From NCBI GenBank assembly GCA_038373865.1, contig JAXGGA010002909.1, positions 1 to 64,000 on the forward strand: DNA of 64,000 bases, read 5' to 3'. The notes below the pieces were generated by a model. That model had not been told where the DNA came from and did not search any database. It was given only the letters and a program-made list of their open reading frames with translations. Below are positions 13,545 through 26,336 of the stretch, piece by piece (the stretch's first letter is position 1; every line of letters starts with the position of its first letter). Source of the DNA: Uloborus plumipes (taxonomy: Eukaryota > Arthropoda > Arachnida > Araneae > Uloboridae). The translations under genes and the position numbers were made by a program.

Positions 13545-14462
13545 GAATTGCAAATTTTAATCCAACGTTTTAAAGCACTAATACCCAGGGATACTGCAGA
13601 CACGTGTTTCGGCGTTACAAGGAGCGCCTTTTTCAATGCGAAAAATTTTGAGCTTATATGTGCACAGTAGGGTGGGGCGAAAAATAAAATGTTTTTCACA
13701 TTAACTTCTAATAGTTGGAAAAAGTTGTCTTTGGTGATAGTTAGCTTTTGTGCAAAATTTGAGAAAAATCGGTTAATATCTTCAGGGGCCGCTGCGATCG
13801 AAAGTTTTACCATAACTTTGTTATGGATTTTATGGTTAAAAATACCAAAAAGAATGCCTTTAGCTAGTCTCTTTGCATTTTTTTTACTCAAAAGATGTTT
13901 CCATGCATTGAAAGCATATGAAATAACTCAGAAACATTATTTTATATGATATATTTATATTTCCAAAAAATACTTTTTTTCACTTTTTTGTTTTCTTTTA
14001 AAAGCTTGAAATATAAATGTATCGTATAAAATATTTTTTGTGAGTTATATCATATGCTTTGAATGCATGAATATAACTTATGAGTAAAAAAAATGCACTG
14101 AGATTAGCTAACGACATTATTTTTCATATTTTAACCATAAAATCCCGATTTAAACTATGATAAAACTTTGCGATCGCAGCGCCCCCCGAAGATATTAACC
14201 GATATTTCTCAAATTTTGCACAAAAGCTAACTTTCACCAAAGACAACTTTTGGCAACTATTAGAAGTTGATCTGAAAAACTTTTTATTTTTCGCCCACCC
14301 TAATGCTCCGACAAAAGCGGATTTGTCGGAGGTCTGTGCATCCATAAGCTCCCAATTTTTCTCATTGAAAAAGGCGCTCCTTGTAACGCCGAAACAAGTG
14401 TCTGCAGTTTCCCTGCGTATCAGTGCTATAAAACGTTGGATTAAAAATTTGCAATTTGTAAT
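13545..14462. mobile_element. Foldback element (about 440-bp inverted arms)
   Basis: The arms are inverted copies meeting near 13995. Inner landmarks are TAGGGTGGGGCGAAAAATA at 13668 and its complement ending at 14302. Outer landmarks are GGCGTTACAAGGAGCGCC and its complement near 14368-14385. Open frames on both strands are mirror images of the same arm, not genes. Confidence 0.85.
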
Positions 14463-14658
14463 TTGCACTATGGTAACCACTTTCTTCTTAATAGAATGTG
14501 CTTAGCTACCAGTGAGTTTGTGGCACGCGAATATATAAGAATGAAAAGCATAATCCTCAATAGGACTTGATTTTTTTCTTCCACGCAAGAAAGCCTTGGC
14601 AAACAATGAGCTCGGAGGCAAGATTCGAACATTAGGAGGGAAACCTGTTTGGTTTATT

Positions 14659-16471
14659 CCAAGGCTGTACTAGATAGCGTTTTATACAGGCTTCTTCATT
14701 ACTCAAAACATCAATGGTAAAGATTTGCCCGCTAGAGAGCGCTGAACAACGACCTCCCAAATGTTAGTTTACATTTATTAGCATGTTGTTTCCGCTGTAA
14801 AAAGTGACGTGTATCCTATCTTTTAGGGTTAAAAAATATTGATGTAGTTAACTGAAGTGGAGTACAGAGTGAATTGATGCCGAAGGCCTTATTAGTACTG
14901 CTTTTTAGGGGAAATAAATTCCCTTTTCAGGTAAAGTTGGTCGCAACTCATGATTCAGTCATACGACATTCATTCATTGTTTACTTTCTTCGAATTAGCA
15001 ACATAGAGCAATGGCGTTTAATTTTGACATCTCTGCATTAATAAAATATACGCTTTTCTTCGCAGCCGATAAATAAAAATGTAGCAATGAAATAATATTG
15101 TTCTATTTACTATTTTGTTTCATTACTGTTGCTCACACGATCTTAATTGCTACGCAAAAGCTCAGATGTTCATTTTGATAGCGTTGACCCATCAGAGCGA
15201 TAAATGGCGAATCTATTCGTAGAGACATTTCATTTTGATGCCCCAGAATGAAATGTACACTAATGAAGCGATGGTGTTCAACGGAAAGACGATTGACAAC
15301 AAAACATATTAATTTCTTTAGTAAAAACGAAATGAGCATATATAATCGTTTGGTACTAAAGAGCAATACAAGTACGAAAAAAATAAACAAAACTACAATA
15401 TTACGACGACCAACTGTAAAATTTTGTTTTCTTTTACACAACATTAAAAGGTAATGTTCTTTTTAAGTTAAATTTCACACATTGATAATATTTCGATAAT
15501 TGGGAATCTGATGTGGTTGCCAAATTTTTGGCGATAATTACTTTATTTTGTTGCTCTTTAGTTTATGTTTGCGAAGGAAGTATATTTCCCTCGCTCATAA
15601 ATTGGACACAAAGATTTAACGCCAATAGTGAAAGATAACCAGACTTCCAATCACCGAAATCTTCCCTTTTTTGTTTCTAATTTCACACATAAGTTTAATA
15701 CTTGAAAGTAAAATAATGGGCCAACTGAAAAAAAGCTGCGAAATAATGTGAGAATTCTTATTAAAAAACTCGCCAAATCAACTTCAAAAGCTCCATTAGC
15801 ATGTAACATAACAAGTTTAATAAATATATCGAGCCATTATTATCATTGAAATTTAAATTAAAATGCAAAATAAGAGAAAAGAAGACGATGCAAGCTTAAA
15901 ATTTTAATCTTCGCTTAGGTGGTAAGAAAATACATCGCCAAGTTAAAAAACGTACCTATAACTGAAACGTACATACTACCAAAGATCTCGGTTATTGAAA
16001 TATTCTCAAAAGCTTTACGGAGAACTTCCATTAAAACGTAAAAAAATCGCCAAATAAATTAATTTGACCATCTAAACTCATCAAAAGTTTTGATGGAACT
16101 ATCGTTCCAAAATCGCCATTTATCGCTCTGCGGTGCCAGTGTCGTTTCATAGTTAATTAATAATTAGAATCAATTAAAATGAAAAATAATTCACTAACTA
16201 ATTAAAATAAGCCGTTAAAATGCAGAATAAACCAACAAATCGAACTAGCTATTAAATAACGTTAAAATACACTAAAATAGAATTGAATGCCAAATTGTAA
16301 AATGGTCGCCAACAAATTAACTTTTAATTTTGTCTTTTATTATTTGACTTGTAGAAATGTTAGTTACCATAAAATTTGATAGATGTCGCTGGAAAAGGAC
16401 GTCCGTTTTTATCCCAAGGATTTTGATCAAATGAAGAAGCCTGTATAAAACGCTATCTAGTGTAGCCTTGG
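14659..16471. mobile_element. 1.8-kb TIR element
   Basis: Inverted ends of about 42 bp start CCAAGGCT..ACTAGATAGCG and continue TTTTATACAGGCTTCTTCATT (complement at 16430-16471). The interior is AT-rich with scattered GGCGATT/CGCCA words and no identifiable transposase. Target duplication not resolved. Confidence 0.8.
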
Positions 16472-16611
16472 TTCATACAGATTCAAGCTCACATTGTTAA
16501 ATCCACTTAAACTCTGTTCTAAAGTATCATTTATGTGATCTGGCAAAGGGGAACACTATCGCGCCAAATATCTGCCAAGATCAGTGAAGAAAATGTGCTT
16601 TTCTGAGCTTG

Positions 16612-16708
16612 TGCAAGGAAGAAAGTTGCCAGAGCTTTGTCAGCTTTGTCATAAATGAAATAGAGGAGAAGGGCGATCAGAGCTTCTGCACAGTAGCGGG
16701 AGCAAATA
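16612..16708. repeat. Dispersed repeat, copy 2 (pair with 1-105)
   Basis: Same sequence and orientation as the left edge of the window, with an extra GCTTTGTCA duplication. Confidence 0.75.
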
Positions 16709-17527
16709 TGACTATTTTTTCAGCTGGTTCATAACGGGCAGCTCATTTGGCGGACTCGGCATGACTTCTCGCGCACTGGTACTTGCGACACATTAGACAA
16801 TTCGGTCTTCAACTACATTATTGTGATGGCAACCTTTTCCAATCCAATTTTCCGCGCTGACCCGGTAATAGCTAGAATAATGGTGTTTCAAGGGGGGTGC
16901 GAGAGGGGTCGCTTGCAAACCACTTTTTATTCTAGCAAAAGATAATAATGACGAAAAACTGCTCCAAATACGGAACTTTATTTGTTCTTTAATATCTTTT
17001 TTGTAAATATAAAAATTGTATGCATGTATCAATGCACCTATGTAGGTATGTCATGTACAGACTCAAAAACTACAGTTTAATTTCGCTGAAAATTTCACTA
17101 TTTGTGTCCTCACTAAGCACATCAAGAAACCAATTAGAAAAAGAGAAGACAGGGAGTTCTTTGTAAGAAAAGCAGTCGAAAACTTTGTACAATTAATGAA
17201 GTTCAAAATACAAGACAACGTGTTCAAAAGTAAAAATACCCCTGGACTGCCTGTAAACTGCCCCTGGACCAAAAAAAGTAGGGGGGCACTTGCCCCCCTA
17301 TGCCCCCCCCCCTAGATTACGCCACTGTCCGATGGATAGTTATTTTTTTATTTCTATTTTAGACCTGATTCTGTCTTTGTAATTTCAATTTAAAACTCCA
17401 TTTTCGAAGGCTTTCATCAATCCAATCGAGTATTTAGTGTATCAACTCAACTCTCTGGCAGATAGTTGGAATTGCTTGCTACCGTAAATTTGGCGATCTT
17501 TCAAATCGCGCCAATGGAAGTTTTCCC
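16709..17527. other. Non-coding, with a MITE-like right end at 17320-17331
   Basis: A C-rich tract and ATTACGCCACTG at 17320-17331 look like the right terminus of the hAT MITE family at 57512. The matching left end was not found. Confidence 0.35.
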
Positions 17528-17839
17528 CAGGCGCGCACCCAGGAGGGGGCTTTGGGGGCTTAAGCTCCCCCTATTAAAAACTGGACTTGAAGGTCTTAAG
17601 CATCAATATTTTAAATTTTTCCAGGGTGTCAGAAAAGATTCAAGTCATTAATAACTCAATATATACTAAGCTTTGAATCCAATTGAAATAACAAATACGC
17701 ACACGTATAACATTTACCTTGTCTTTCTTAAAGTCTAGGGGAAAGTGGGTAAATTCTGTTATAAAAGACCACTCCCCCTCGTCTATAATTTCCAAGAAAC
17801 CAAGGCATTGTTTTTAATTAAATCATTCATTGTACATAT

Positions 17840-18970
17840 GGGTGATTCTACAAAAATGGGCAAATTTGTGTTCCATACTGATTGCTCTTTTTGTTTTTAA
17901 TTTAATAAAAAACCATTTTGGGAATATTTTTATGCGTCTTTTGTTCTATAATTTCCATTATCAACAATGTCAATATTTAATTATTATTCATTTAAAAAAA
18001 TGGATATTAGATTGAAATGTCATCCACATGCCCTGTCCCATAGGTGCCATTTTCACAATCAATGGAATATAGATTTAAAAAAAATAATTAATTTTTTTCT
18101 CAAGAGTTTTTCATTTATAAATATGAATGTGTGCAAGATGTAAATCACAAAAAAAGCAAAATAATATGAAAATAATATCTCTAAAAGTTAATCTAAACTT
18201 TGTCCCAGCGATTATCAGTCATCCACATGTCTAAAAAGTATAGATATTTTTCTCTGAAATGTTATATTTCAAAATCTGGCAACACATCTTAAAACGAGGC
18301 ATGGAACTCTGTTATTCCTGGATGAGGATTAATTTTGATGTTCGGCAATTACTTTTTGATAAAAAGCAAGCTAAACTCAACTTTCAAGGCAAGTGTTTTT
18401 TATCTTTGTCATTAACATGCCCCACAGAATGCATGTAAAATGTACATGTAAATAAATTTTGACAATGAATAATCCTTCGGCTTACATTTGTGAGTTCTAA
18501 TTCGAAGTGAAGCCGAAAAATATTCAGATATGACTTTTTGAGAACACAATTACTTGTGTTTTGTCATTCACATGCCCTTTTTCTATTGTCATTCACATGC
18601 CCCAATATAAGACACGTGGATGAATCAAAAGCCAAACTATGACAGTACAATGTTTAAAAATTATGTCTAACAGTTTACTGGTTAAAAAATTTCATTAATA
18701 TACCTATTGTGTTTGTGTTATTCACATACTTACTGTATTATATTCACATACCCATCGTGTCATCCACATGCCTTTTTATCATTCACATATGCCTTCAAAA
18801 AATAAAAATGCAAAAATACAATAAAATACAAACATTTAAGCTCTGCTGATATTCTATTTTAATTATGTAACTTATCAAGTGCTTTGCTGATTTTTTTCAG
18901 ATTTTTAATTTTAAATTAATTTTTTGAATTCTACATGTTAGAAATATTCCCGTATTTGTAGAATCACCCA
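17840..18970. mobile_element. 1.13-kb TIR element with a reiterated CACATGCCC word
   Basis: TIR TGGGTGATTCTACAAA at the left and its complement at 18955-18970, flanked by TA on both sides. Inside are about nine copies of GTCATYCACATGCCC or close variants (about 18019, 18215, 18407, 18563, 18586, 18717, 18741, 18758, 18777), all in one orientation. Nested in the hAT element 17528-21185. Confidence 0.85.
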
Positions 18971-19599
18971 TATACAAACGCATGAGGCACGAGAATGAGG
19001 CCTCAGCAAAGCACGGAACTTCAAATCACAGAGCGTCTCACCATCAAAACCAAAATAATTTTAATTTCGAGGATTTGTCATGGAAAATCATGATGTTTCG
19101 CTGTGGCGAATTACAGGTTTGAAGGGTCGTCATAATGAAATTTTTAAAGTTCCTTTCTGTCAAAAACAGAATTCTATAAAACATTTTTCATGCACATTTT
19201 TTGAATCTATTTCATAAAAGCCCCCTATGGCAGGGGAGGGGGCAATTGCGACATGATTAGCCGGCCATTGATTTTTTGAGAAACATGCTCGAGAAACAAG
19301 AAAACAGATAAAAAGTTAAAACAGAAAAAAATATATATAAAATGGTATTGAAATAAAAGGAAGTACAAAAGAGAGAGAGGAAAAAAAAAGTGACCGAAGA
19401 ATATCTTTGCAAAATAAACAAATTAATCAAAAAAAAAAAAACACTCAAGCCACAAACTTCTGTACTTTTAACCAATGAAGGCACTGGAAGGAAATTAAAA
19501 ATTTCAGTACAGAAAACCAAAATAGTTAACTGAAAGATCTTTTCCTATCTTCTCCATTTTGATTTGGAATAAAAATATTAAACAAAGTAGCTAAGAAAA

Positions 19600-20800
19600 T
19601 GGGAGGAAGGGGGCATCCAAACCTAATTCCTCTCTTATTTCGGCGTTAAGGTTAGAAAGGAATTATGGTTTTAGAGCTTCAAGTCTTGAAAAATTCCGGG
19701 AGAAAATCTGAGTGTCCTCATTGAAGATCGTCCAATAATTAGTTTTTGGAACATAAATATCTAAAAATTTCCGGAGGTAAAAAGCGAGCCCCATTATCAA
19801 ACATGGCCTACAGTTTTGTTTTTAAAACTTTAATTTCAAAAAATTTAAAAAAGCTCCCCTCCTCCCACCAAATAATAATGGTAAAAGGTCTTAAGTTTCG
19901 TTTCTGGAACTTTAATTACGAAAAACTGCTGGTGCAGAGTACATGAATCCTATCGCTAAGGCTACCGATAAATGGACTATAAGCACATTTTTAAGACTTC
20001 AAATTTTGAAAATTTTTCAGAGGAAGGCCTCCGAACTCTTAACATCGATAACAATGGAACCGCATTTCTCTAAGCTCAGTTTCGGGGAAAATATCCTGTG
20101 GAGAGTTCCACATTCCATCCATTCCCATAATGTCATCAAAGATGGTCTACAATGGCATTTTTAAAACTTCAATTTTAAAAAATGTTCGAGGAAAGATCTC
20201 GAAAATCGTTTCAAATTGAGTTTTGATATCTTTAATTTCGACAAAAAACATTCAGAGGAGAAAGCCGAACCCTATGCCCTACTCTAACATCATCAAAGAT
20301 GCTACTGCGTTGTTTAGACATCGATTGAAAAATTTCGGGTTGAGAGCGGTCGAACCCCATTCTTCCTAAGATTAACTGAGATAGTTTTACCTTTCGTTTT
20401 TGGAATTTCAACATCAAAAAATCGTTAGTGAAAAGTTCCAAAACCCCCATTCATTCTCCTAACATATTCTAAGAGGGCCTACTATGGTGTTTTTTGGATA
20501 TCAATTTAGAAAATTTACAATGGGAGAGCCCCGACTCGTGCTCTTCCTAAGATTAACCAATGTCGTCTTAAACTGCCCTTTTCGAAGCTTAATATAGAAA
20601 CATTCTTAAACCTCACCCCCAAACAATTGCAAAAATGGCGTGCAATAATAAAGTTTTTATGGCCTCATGAAAAAATATTAGATAAGGGCCGGTAAGTCTC
20701 AAATCTCCTTAACATGACCAAAAGTTGTCCAACTGTTGTGTTTTTGGAATCACTTTTCAGACATTTTTCCGGGGAGAACCCATGAACCCCTAACAGTATG
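19600..20800. repeat. Degenerate satellite-like field inside the hAT element
   Basis: Diverged units share TTTTTAAAACTTCAATTT..AAAATTT, GGGAGA..CC, and CCTAA..T.A with GGCCTAC.ATGG. Spacing is irregular, roughly 100-180 bp. Not coding. Confidence 0.6.
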
Positions 20801-21861
20801 TTTGAATATTTCACTTTATGTCTTTGTTCATAAAGTAATGGCCTTGTTTCGTATCATAACGCTATTCGCTTGAATTACCTCATCTTCACTAAGATTGGAA
20901 GATCCTCATAGTATTTACCATTTATTTTCTTACATAAACACAATTTGATAAATAAGTAAAAAATTCACATAAAATTTAACAGAAGCTAGAGAGCGTCCAA
21001 TCAAAAAAGCAAAGCTTTACACTATTATTCCGAAAAAAATAAATAAAAAAGAAATCTATTAAAGTTTAGTATTTTCGCTATTTTAAAATTTTAATCCAAT
21101 AGCGTCTGGATTTAAAAGGGGTAGGGGTGCTTGATGTCAGAAATTAGCCCCCCCCCCCTTAAGTTAAATCCTGGGTGCGCCCCTGGTTTTCCCAATAACT
21201 ATCTCAAGTATAAAGGATAAAAAAGGTATTTGATTAGTAGATTATTCTTTTTTTTAAAACAAATGAGATTCAGTTTCATATTTCGGAACTCCTTTAGATT
21301 TGTAGAGGCTTAGATGTCATGCATTATTTTCCAGACGAACACTATTTTGTTCTTTATACCTATTGCTGTTTTCAATCAAAGTATGTTACTATATTTTCTC
21401 GCCAAACATCCAATCAATAGTTCGTTTTCATGTCCATACTATTTGCTATGATATACCGCAATGTTGGAAATTATTTTAACGCCTTAAGAAATGGTGTACT
21501 TTTAGCGCCAAATATAATATTCAAATTGATTTCAGATTGCCGAAAAGTAATCAGCTTCATAGAGAATACCTCAACATTTGGCGCCAATTTCTTTTTCACA
21601 AAAGTGATAATACGTAAGTTTCTTTATTTATGGAAGGGATAGGGGTTCAGAATTATCCAAGATATCCCAAATTAGCTACTAAATTGGCAACTTTTTAAAT
21701 AGTGCCAAGAACCTTCAATAATATCGTATAAATTGCAATATTTCAACGTTCTTTCTAATGCGTGTCATTTCGGAAAATGTGTTATTTTGTTTTTGAAGTT
21801 AGGTAAGAAAACTTTCTTTTAAACTTTGGTAAGATATCTGTTGGTTTCTGTGAGTTGGTTC

Positions 21862-22310
21862 TGTTGCATTCGAATGGCCCCAAGGGGTTGTTTTACCTCT
21901 TTTATGGGGTAAATCAGTGTTAATTTCAATGCAGACAAAAGTGATATGAATTGGCGCGACCACTTGGTGATATATTGCCAAGCTTTTGGTAGCCAAGTGT
22001 TTGACGCCAATTCAGCGACATATCGCCAAGTTGGTGACAAATGTAGCGATTTTTTCTTTTTCTGATTTGGGTTCAATTTGGCGCTATTGGCGATATTTTC
22101 CGATAAATCCACTGGATGATGTTAAAATCGGCGATATTTAGTAAATTAATCATTGCAAAACATTTTTTTGCATTGTTTCGTGGCAAACTAGGGATGTAAA
22201 TGTTTGAACTGTAATCTTGCTCACTCCAAGCATTATTTTAACACTTAAGGCATCTACTAAGAAATTGACACGTAAAAGAAAGTAGTGTGGGGTCCATACT
22301 AGATTTTTAT
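21862..22310 (+). mobile_element. Helentron-like family A, 5'-truncated copy
   Basis: Matches the 3' half of the copies at 30327 and 36929: GCATTCGAATG, the TTGGCGA/TCGCCAA cluster, GATGTTAAAATCGGCGATAT, and the end CACGTAAAAGAAAGTAGTGT..CCATACTAG. The 5' hairpin is missing. Confidence 0.75.
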
Positions 22311-22399
22311 ATCATACTTTGAAGGAATTATAGTTGAATTATAACTAAAATAGTATTTTTTTTTCTGCTATATCAATTATTTTACAAATGAACTTTTCA

Positions 22400-22436
22400 T
22401 TTTATACCACGGGCAAAGCAGTGCGGGTACCGCTAG
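22400..22436 (+). mobile_element. Helitron 3' terminus
   Basis: Ends with a GC-rich hairpin region (CCACGGGCAAAGCAGTGCGG) followed by CTAG and T, the canonical Helitron 3' end, like those at 50122 and 54724. The 5' end was not located. Confidence 0.5.
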
Positions 22437-24320
22437 TATATTCTATTATCGAACATCAAAAGTCTACAAAGGCAAGCCAAGGATCGTCTCCTAGGAGGAG
22501 CTAGAAGTACAGTGGATGAGGTTTTCAAAGGTCTCTTCCCCCACCTACCACCAAAAAAAAAAGTTACAAGTCCCAAAAACGAAATTTTCAGTTATTATTT
22601 TTTCGAATATTGAGATTTTACGAAATTGAAGATCAAAAATTTATTTTTTGGCTATGTCGATGACTTTTAAAGGGATAGTTTGCATTTTAATGGACGTTTT
22701 CATGAATTTTAATGACTTTATATATTTATTTTTTGAATTATATACCATTTTAATGGATGTTTTACTATTACTTTTATTCAGTTTCCTTAATCATTCCAAT
22801 TAAATTTTCCCCATCACTTCTGCATCACAAAGCCAACGTCACATTACCTCTACTTTGCAGGAGAGCATGAAAACATTTTTCTGGTGCATCTAAAGATTGC
22901 AACTCACGCTCTTTCAATACTGATAAATAATTAGTGGTGTACCGAGTACTTGGTTAATACTTGGCCAATTTACTGAGCATTTGGCACTCGGCAAACATTT
23001 TATCAGGTACTTGGCTAACGCCAGTAGAGTAGTTCTAAAAATTGAATATTTTTCGAGATAACGAATTTTTTGAAAAATTTATTATTGCTTTATTCACAAA
23101 ATTCAACTGGACTTTCATACAATTTCTGCACCTCTGGCCAGGAACAGTTTATTGTGATCCCTAAGATTAATATTCATAGAGTGATTATAACAAACTTTTA
23201 AAAAATATCAAAATTTATTCTGAATTATTTGAAAACTTAGATCGTGAATTTTTTAAACCATCATTTTGCAGATTCAAGTTCTTGGTACAGTGATAACAAT
23301 ACATAGAAGTAAATTGAAGTCATTTTTATAATCGTAAGCGAAAGGTTGTGACTATTTTGGGTCAATCAATACTGAAGCAAAAAAATTTAAAGTAAATAAT
23401 GCTAGGAAAATATTTTGATAATCAAAGTCATTGTATTTTAAACTGGGGTACAACAAGTGTCATAGCGAGTACTGGGTAACTCGGTACTCGGCCAAAGTGC
23501 TATTCGGTACATCTGTACAGATAATTATGTTCTTATGGTTAAATGGGGAATGCAAACATACAATGCAGTTTTTTTTTAATGACCCGAAAAGCTCCATTTT
23601 TGGACATGTATGCTAGTCTGGCGCTGAGATACAGGTTTAATATCTTGTTTTTCTCAAGTAAAGTAAAATTTTCCATTTTAATACCCTAATTTAATTAGTT
23701 GGTGGAACTTGTAGTCTTGTTTAACCACTTGCTTTGTTTAAAATTTCCTAGAGAATCAAAAATAAAAAGTACAACCTTGCTAAACAAATAGTTTGTACAT
23801 GTAACTTTTACAAAACAATGGCAGCAATGAATTAAATGAAGAATATTTTTACCAAGATCAAAAATGCACCAAAAACAAAAAGGTACCGAAAAAGTTTGGT
23901 GTAATTCAAAATTTTAGGTGCCAAATTTGTTGCCTAAGATATTAAATCTATGCACGAAATAGAAAATTTAGAACACATAATATGCCTGATGACTTCATTT
24001 TTGAAAATTATGTTTTACTAAGCTGCTTTAAAAAGTTGCACTTATCCATAATTATTTTACTTAACATTGTTCAAAAATAAATTGAATGTAAGATGGGAGG
24101 AGTCAAATGACTAGAAAGCTAAATACCAACATATTCAGCTTTGCTTAACTACATTTAAAAAATTGCCTAAAATTTTGCTTTGTTGTTACGCTTCATACTA
24201 TAAAGAGTTGCTACATTTCTTTCTATCTCTTTAAAAAACGAAGCTGTTTGATTTTTTTTTTAACAACGTTAAGAAAGAATATACAAGAAAGGTTTAAATG
24301 ATGCCCCACCGTATGTGTTT
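22437..24320. other. Non-coding, with a possible hAT MITE at 22932-23519
   Basis: GGTGTACCGAGTACTTGG near 22935 faces GGCCAAAGTGCTATTCGGTAC ending at 23512; ATAATTA flanks both sides. The rest is AT-rich with no gene seen. Confidence 0.4.
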
Positions 24321-24637
24321 AATAAAATATAAAAAATACTTTTTAAATTTAAAGACTATTTCTGTCTGCTCATTCGCACTAAAAAGTATAAAATAAACGG
24401 TGAAAATGCGCTTTGGGTCCCTGCTTGGCGCATTTTCAAAAAGTCGCCAACAGGCGCGTTTTTCCTTGTCTCGCAATTTGAAAGCTGCTAGAGACAGTAC
24501 GCAAAAATTGGCGACTTTTTGAAAATGCGCCAAGCAGGGACCCAAAGCGCATTTTCACCGTTTATTTTATACTTTTTAGTGCGAATGAGCAGACAGAAAT
24601 AGTCTTTAAATTTAAAAAGTTTTTTTTATATTTTATT
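24321..24637. repeat. Long palindrome, two 130-bp arms and a 57-bp loop
   Basis: 24321-24450 is the near-exact inverted complement of 24508-24637 (for example GCTTTGGGTCCCTGCTTGGC against its complement). Related single-copy sequence is at 25240-25370 and 49540-49690. Confidence 0.92.
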
Positions 24638-25049
24638 TCAAAGTTTTTTCGTTTTAAAATTTATTTAGAATTGCGTGAAGACAAACGTCGTTAAGCATAA
24701 TTCACTGAGAAAATAACAAACGCCGTTAAAAATGCTATTCACGAACACTTTATTTTTTATTCATGAGAATATTTCGTTTCCAGTTTTGTTAATTTATCAA
24801 CTTACTTTGAGTCAAACGCCATCAAGCGCAATGTTCAATCTGAAGAACTACCAATGCATTTTCTACAGCCCTTTTTAATAAGTCACTTAAGTAAATTTTT
24901 GAACTGGACTAATATATTGATTGTTAGCTAATCTCATTCGTTTCATTTCTTCTTTTGCTTAAATATTGCAAGGTTTATCTCCAACAATATCAGTTGGATT
25001 TAAAGCTTCCAGTCGTAGTCTTGCCTATGTTAGTACTCGACTCAACTCC

Positions 25050-25156
25050 ACTATAAAGCGGAGGCGCATTAAAGTTCACGCGGCTGAATTTAACTCTGCA
25101 ACCGGAAGTAAAACGTGAAAACCATGACAGAAGCAAGTACAGAAAAAGTCTTTAAT
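25050..25156 (+). repeat. Direct repeat, copy 1 (pair with 26337-26484)
   Basis: CTATAAAGCGGA, AAGTTCACGCGGCTGAATTT and CAACCGGAAG are shared in order with 26337 onward. Confidence 0.8.
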
Positions 25157-25439
25157 TAATAATAATAATTAATAACAAGAACAATAAAATATTTACATTG
25201 CGTTTTAAAAGGTCATATAAACAAACTACCAGTGATCTTCAGTCAACTGGCGTGTTTTTCCTTGTTGTCTCGCATAGTTGAAAGCTCCAAGAGACATTAC
25301 GCAAAAATGGTGTTTCTATGGCGACAAAACCGAAATCCGTGTTTGGCGAGAAAAGGGACCCAAAGCGCAGATTAACCCAAACTAATTCTATATCATCGCC
25401 TTCTATCGGCCTGTTGCCACGCATACCATCTAAAAGTAT

Positions 25440-26270
25440 ATTCCTAACACCTTTTTAGAGGAGCGACCTGATGCTTCTTGCCGTTAGCACATAAACATCT
25501 TCACAAAATACATATATATTAAAGGCTCTATATTTAAGGTTTGTAATGATTTTACTCCTCGGAAATCTACAGCACACCCCCCTTCCTTACACCTGGCAAC
25601 CCCAATATTTTCTTCTCTCGTCCTATTACCAAACGTGAATTAGAAAAGTCCATTCCAAACGTATTGACAGCAGAGCGGCCTAACGCTTTGTGCCATATCA
25701 CTAGAGAATCCTCAAACAAATAAAAGCATTTATATTAAAGGCGTACTTTTTTAGCTTATATAATGACTTAATGCCCAAATTCCACAACACATTCCCTTTC
25801 CTTCCGCCTGGCCACCCCCAATATCTTCGTCTCTCTCTTTTTCTTACCACTTGTCCCTTTTCTATTCTATTCTATTCTATTCTATTCTAGAAGTTAATAA
25901 ACTTCGACACATATGAGGACTGCGTACTATGCGCCTCGCCTCCACAGATAGTGCAATACAAATTTTATTGAAGGAAGGAATTTGCAGCACGGAGGGGGAG
26001 GTTGCACCCAGGGCAGGGGCGGGAATCGAACCCGCGCCTCTTGAGATTACAAACTGACGGGCAGACCCACTGCGCCGTTGAGGCCCCACTTGTCCCTTTT
26101 AAAATTCAATTCTAAACGTCTTTACAGCGGAGCGGCGTGACGCATTGTTCCGTTCGCACGCATGATGATTCTTACATAAGTAAAAATATTTATATGAGAG
26201 GCTTATACATAGCTCACGTGAAGATTAAATGCCCACAATCTGCAAATATATCTTTGTTTTGGTTAGCCTT
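25440..26270. repeat. Array of about 240-bp diverged units split by a SINE
   Basis: Three units share a gene-free pattern ending in CCTGGC.ACCCC.AATAT.TTC and CAGCGGAGCGGC..ACGC.TTGT.CC (approximately 25440, 25690 and 26110 on). The second is interrupted by the SINE at 25862-26085. Confidence 0.6.
25862..26085 (-). mobile_element. tRNA-derived SINE
   Basis: The reverse strand starts with a tRNA-like head: GGCGCAGTGGG (A box) and GGGTTCGATTCC (B box). A unique body and a (TAGAA)n tail follow. A perfect 15-bp target duplication CCACTTGTCCCTTTT flanks it (25847-25861 and 26086-26100). RNA polymerase III driven and mobilised by a LINE partner. Apparently complete. Confidence 0.92.
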
Positions 26271-26336
26271 GAGATTAATGTGTTAAATTTATTGTTTGTT
26301 AAATTTATTTTGTTTTACGCACTGTGCCGCTCGCTC

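Larger units (their letters stand above)
17528..21185. mobile_element. 3.66-kb non-autonomous hAT-type element
   Basis: Left end CAGGCGCGCACCCAGGA and right end TCCTGGGTGCGCCCCTG are inverted repeats. Both are flanked by the perfect 8-bp duplication GTTTTCCC (17520-17527, 21186-21193). The interior has a separate nested TIR element (17840-18970) and a long degenerate repeat field (about 19600-20800). No transposase frame is visible. Confidence 0.88.

Noticed and set aside
13508..14480. Frames of 118-127 residues on both strands
   Set aside because: They are mirror-image readings of the foldback arms; no domain and no independent support.
25847..26100. A real tRNA gene on the reverse strand
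   Set aside because: A and B boxes are present but the acceptor stem does not close; the tail and target duplication show a SINE.
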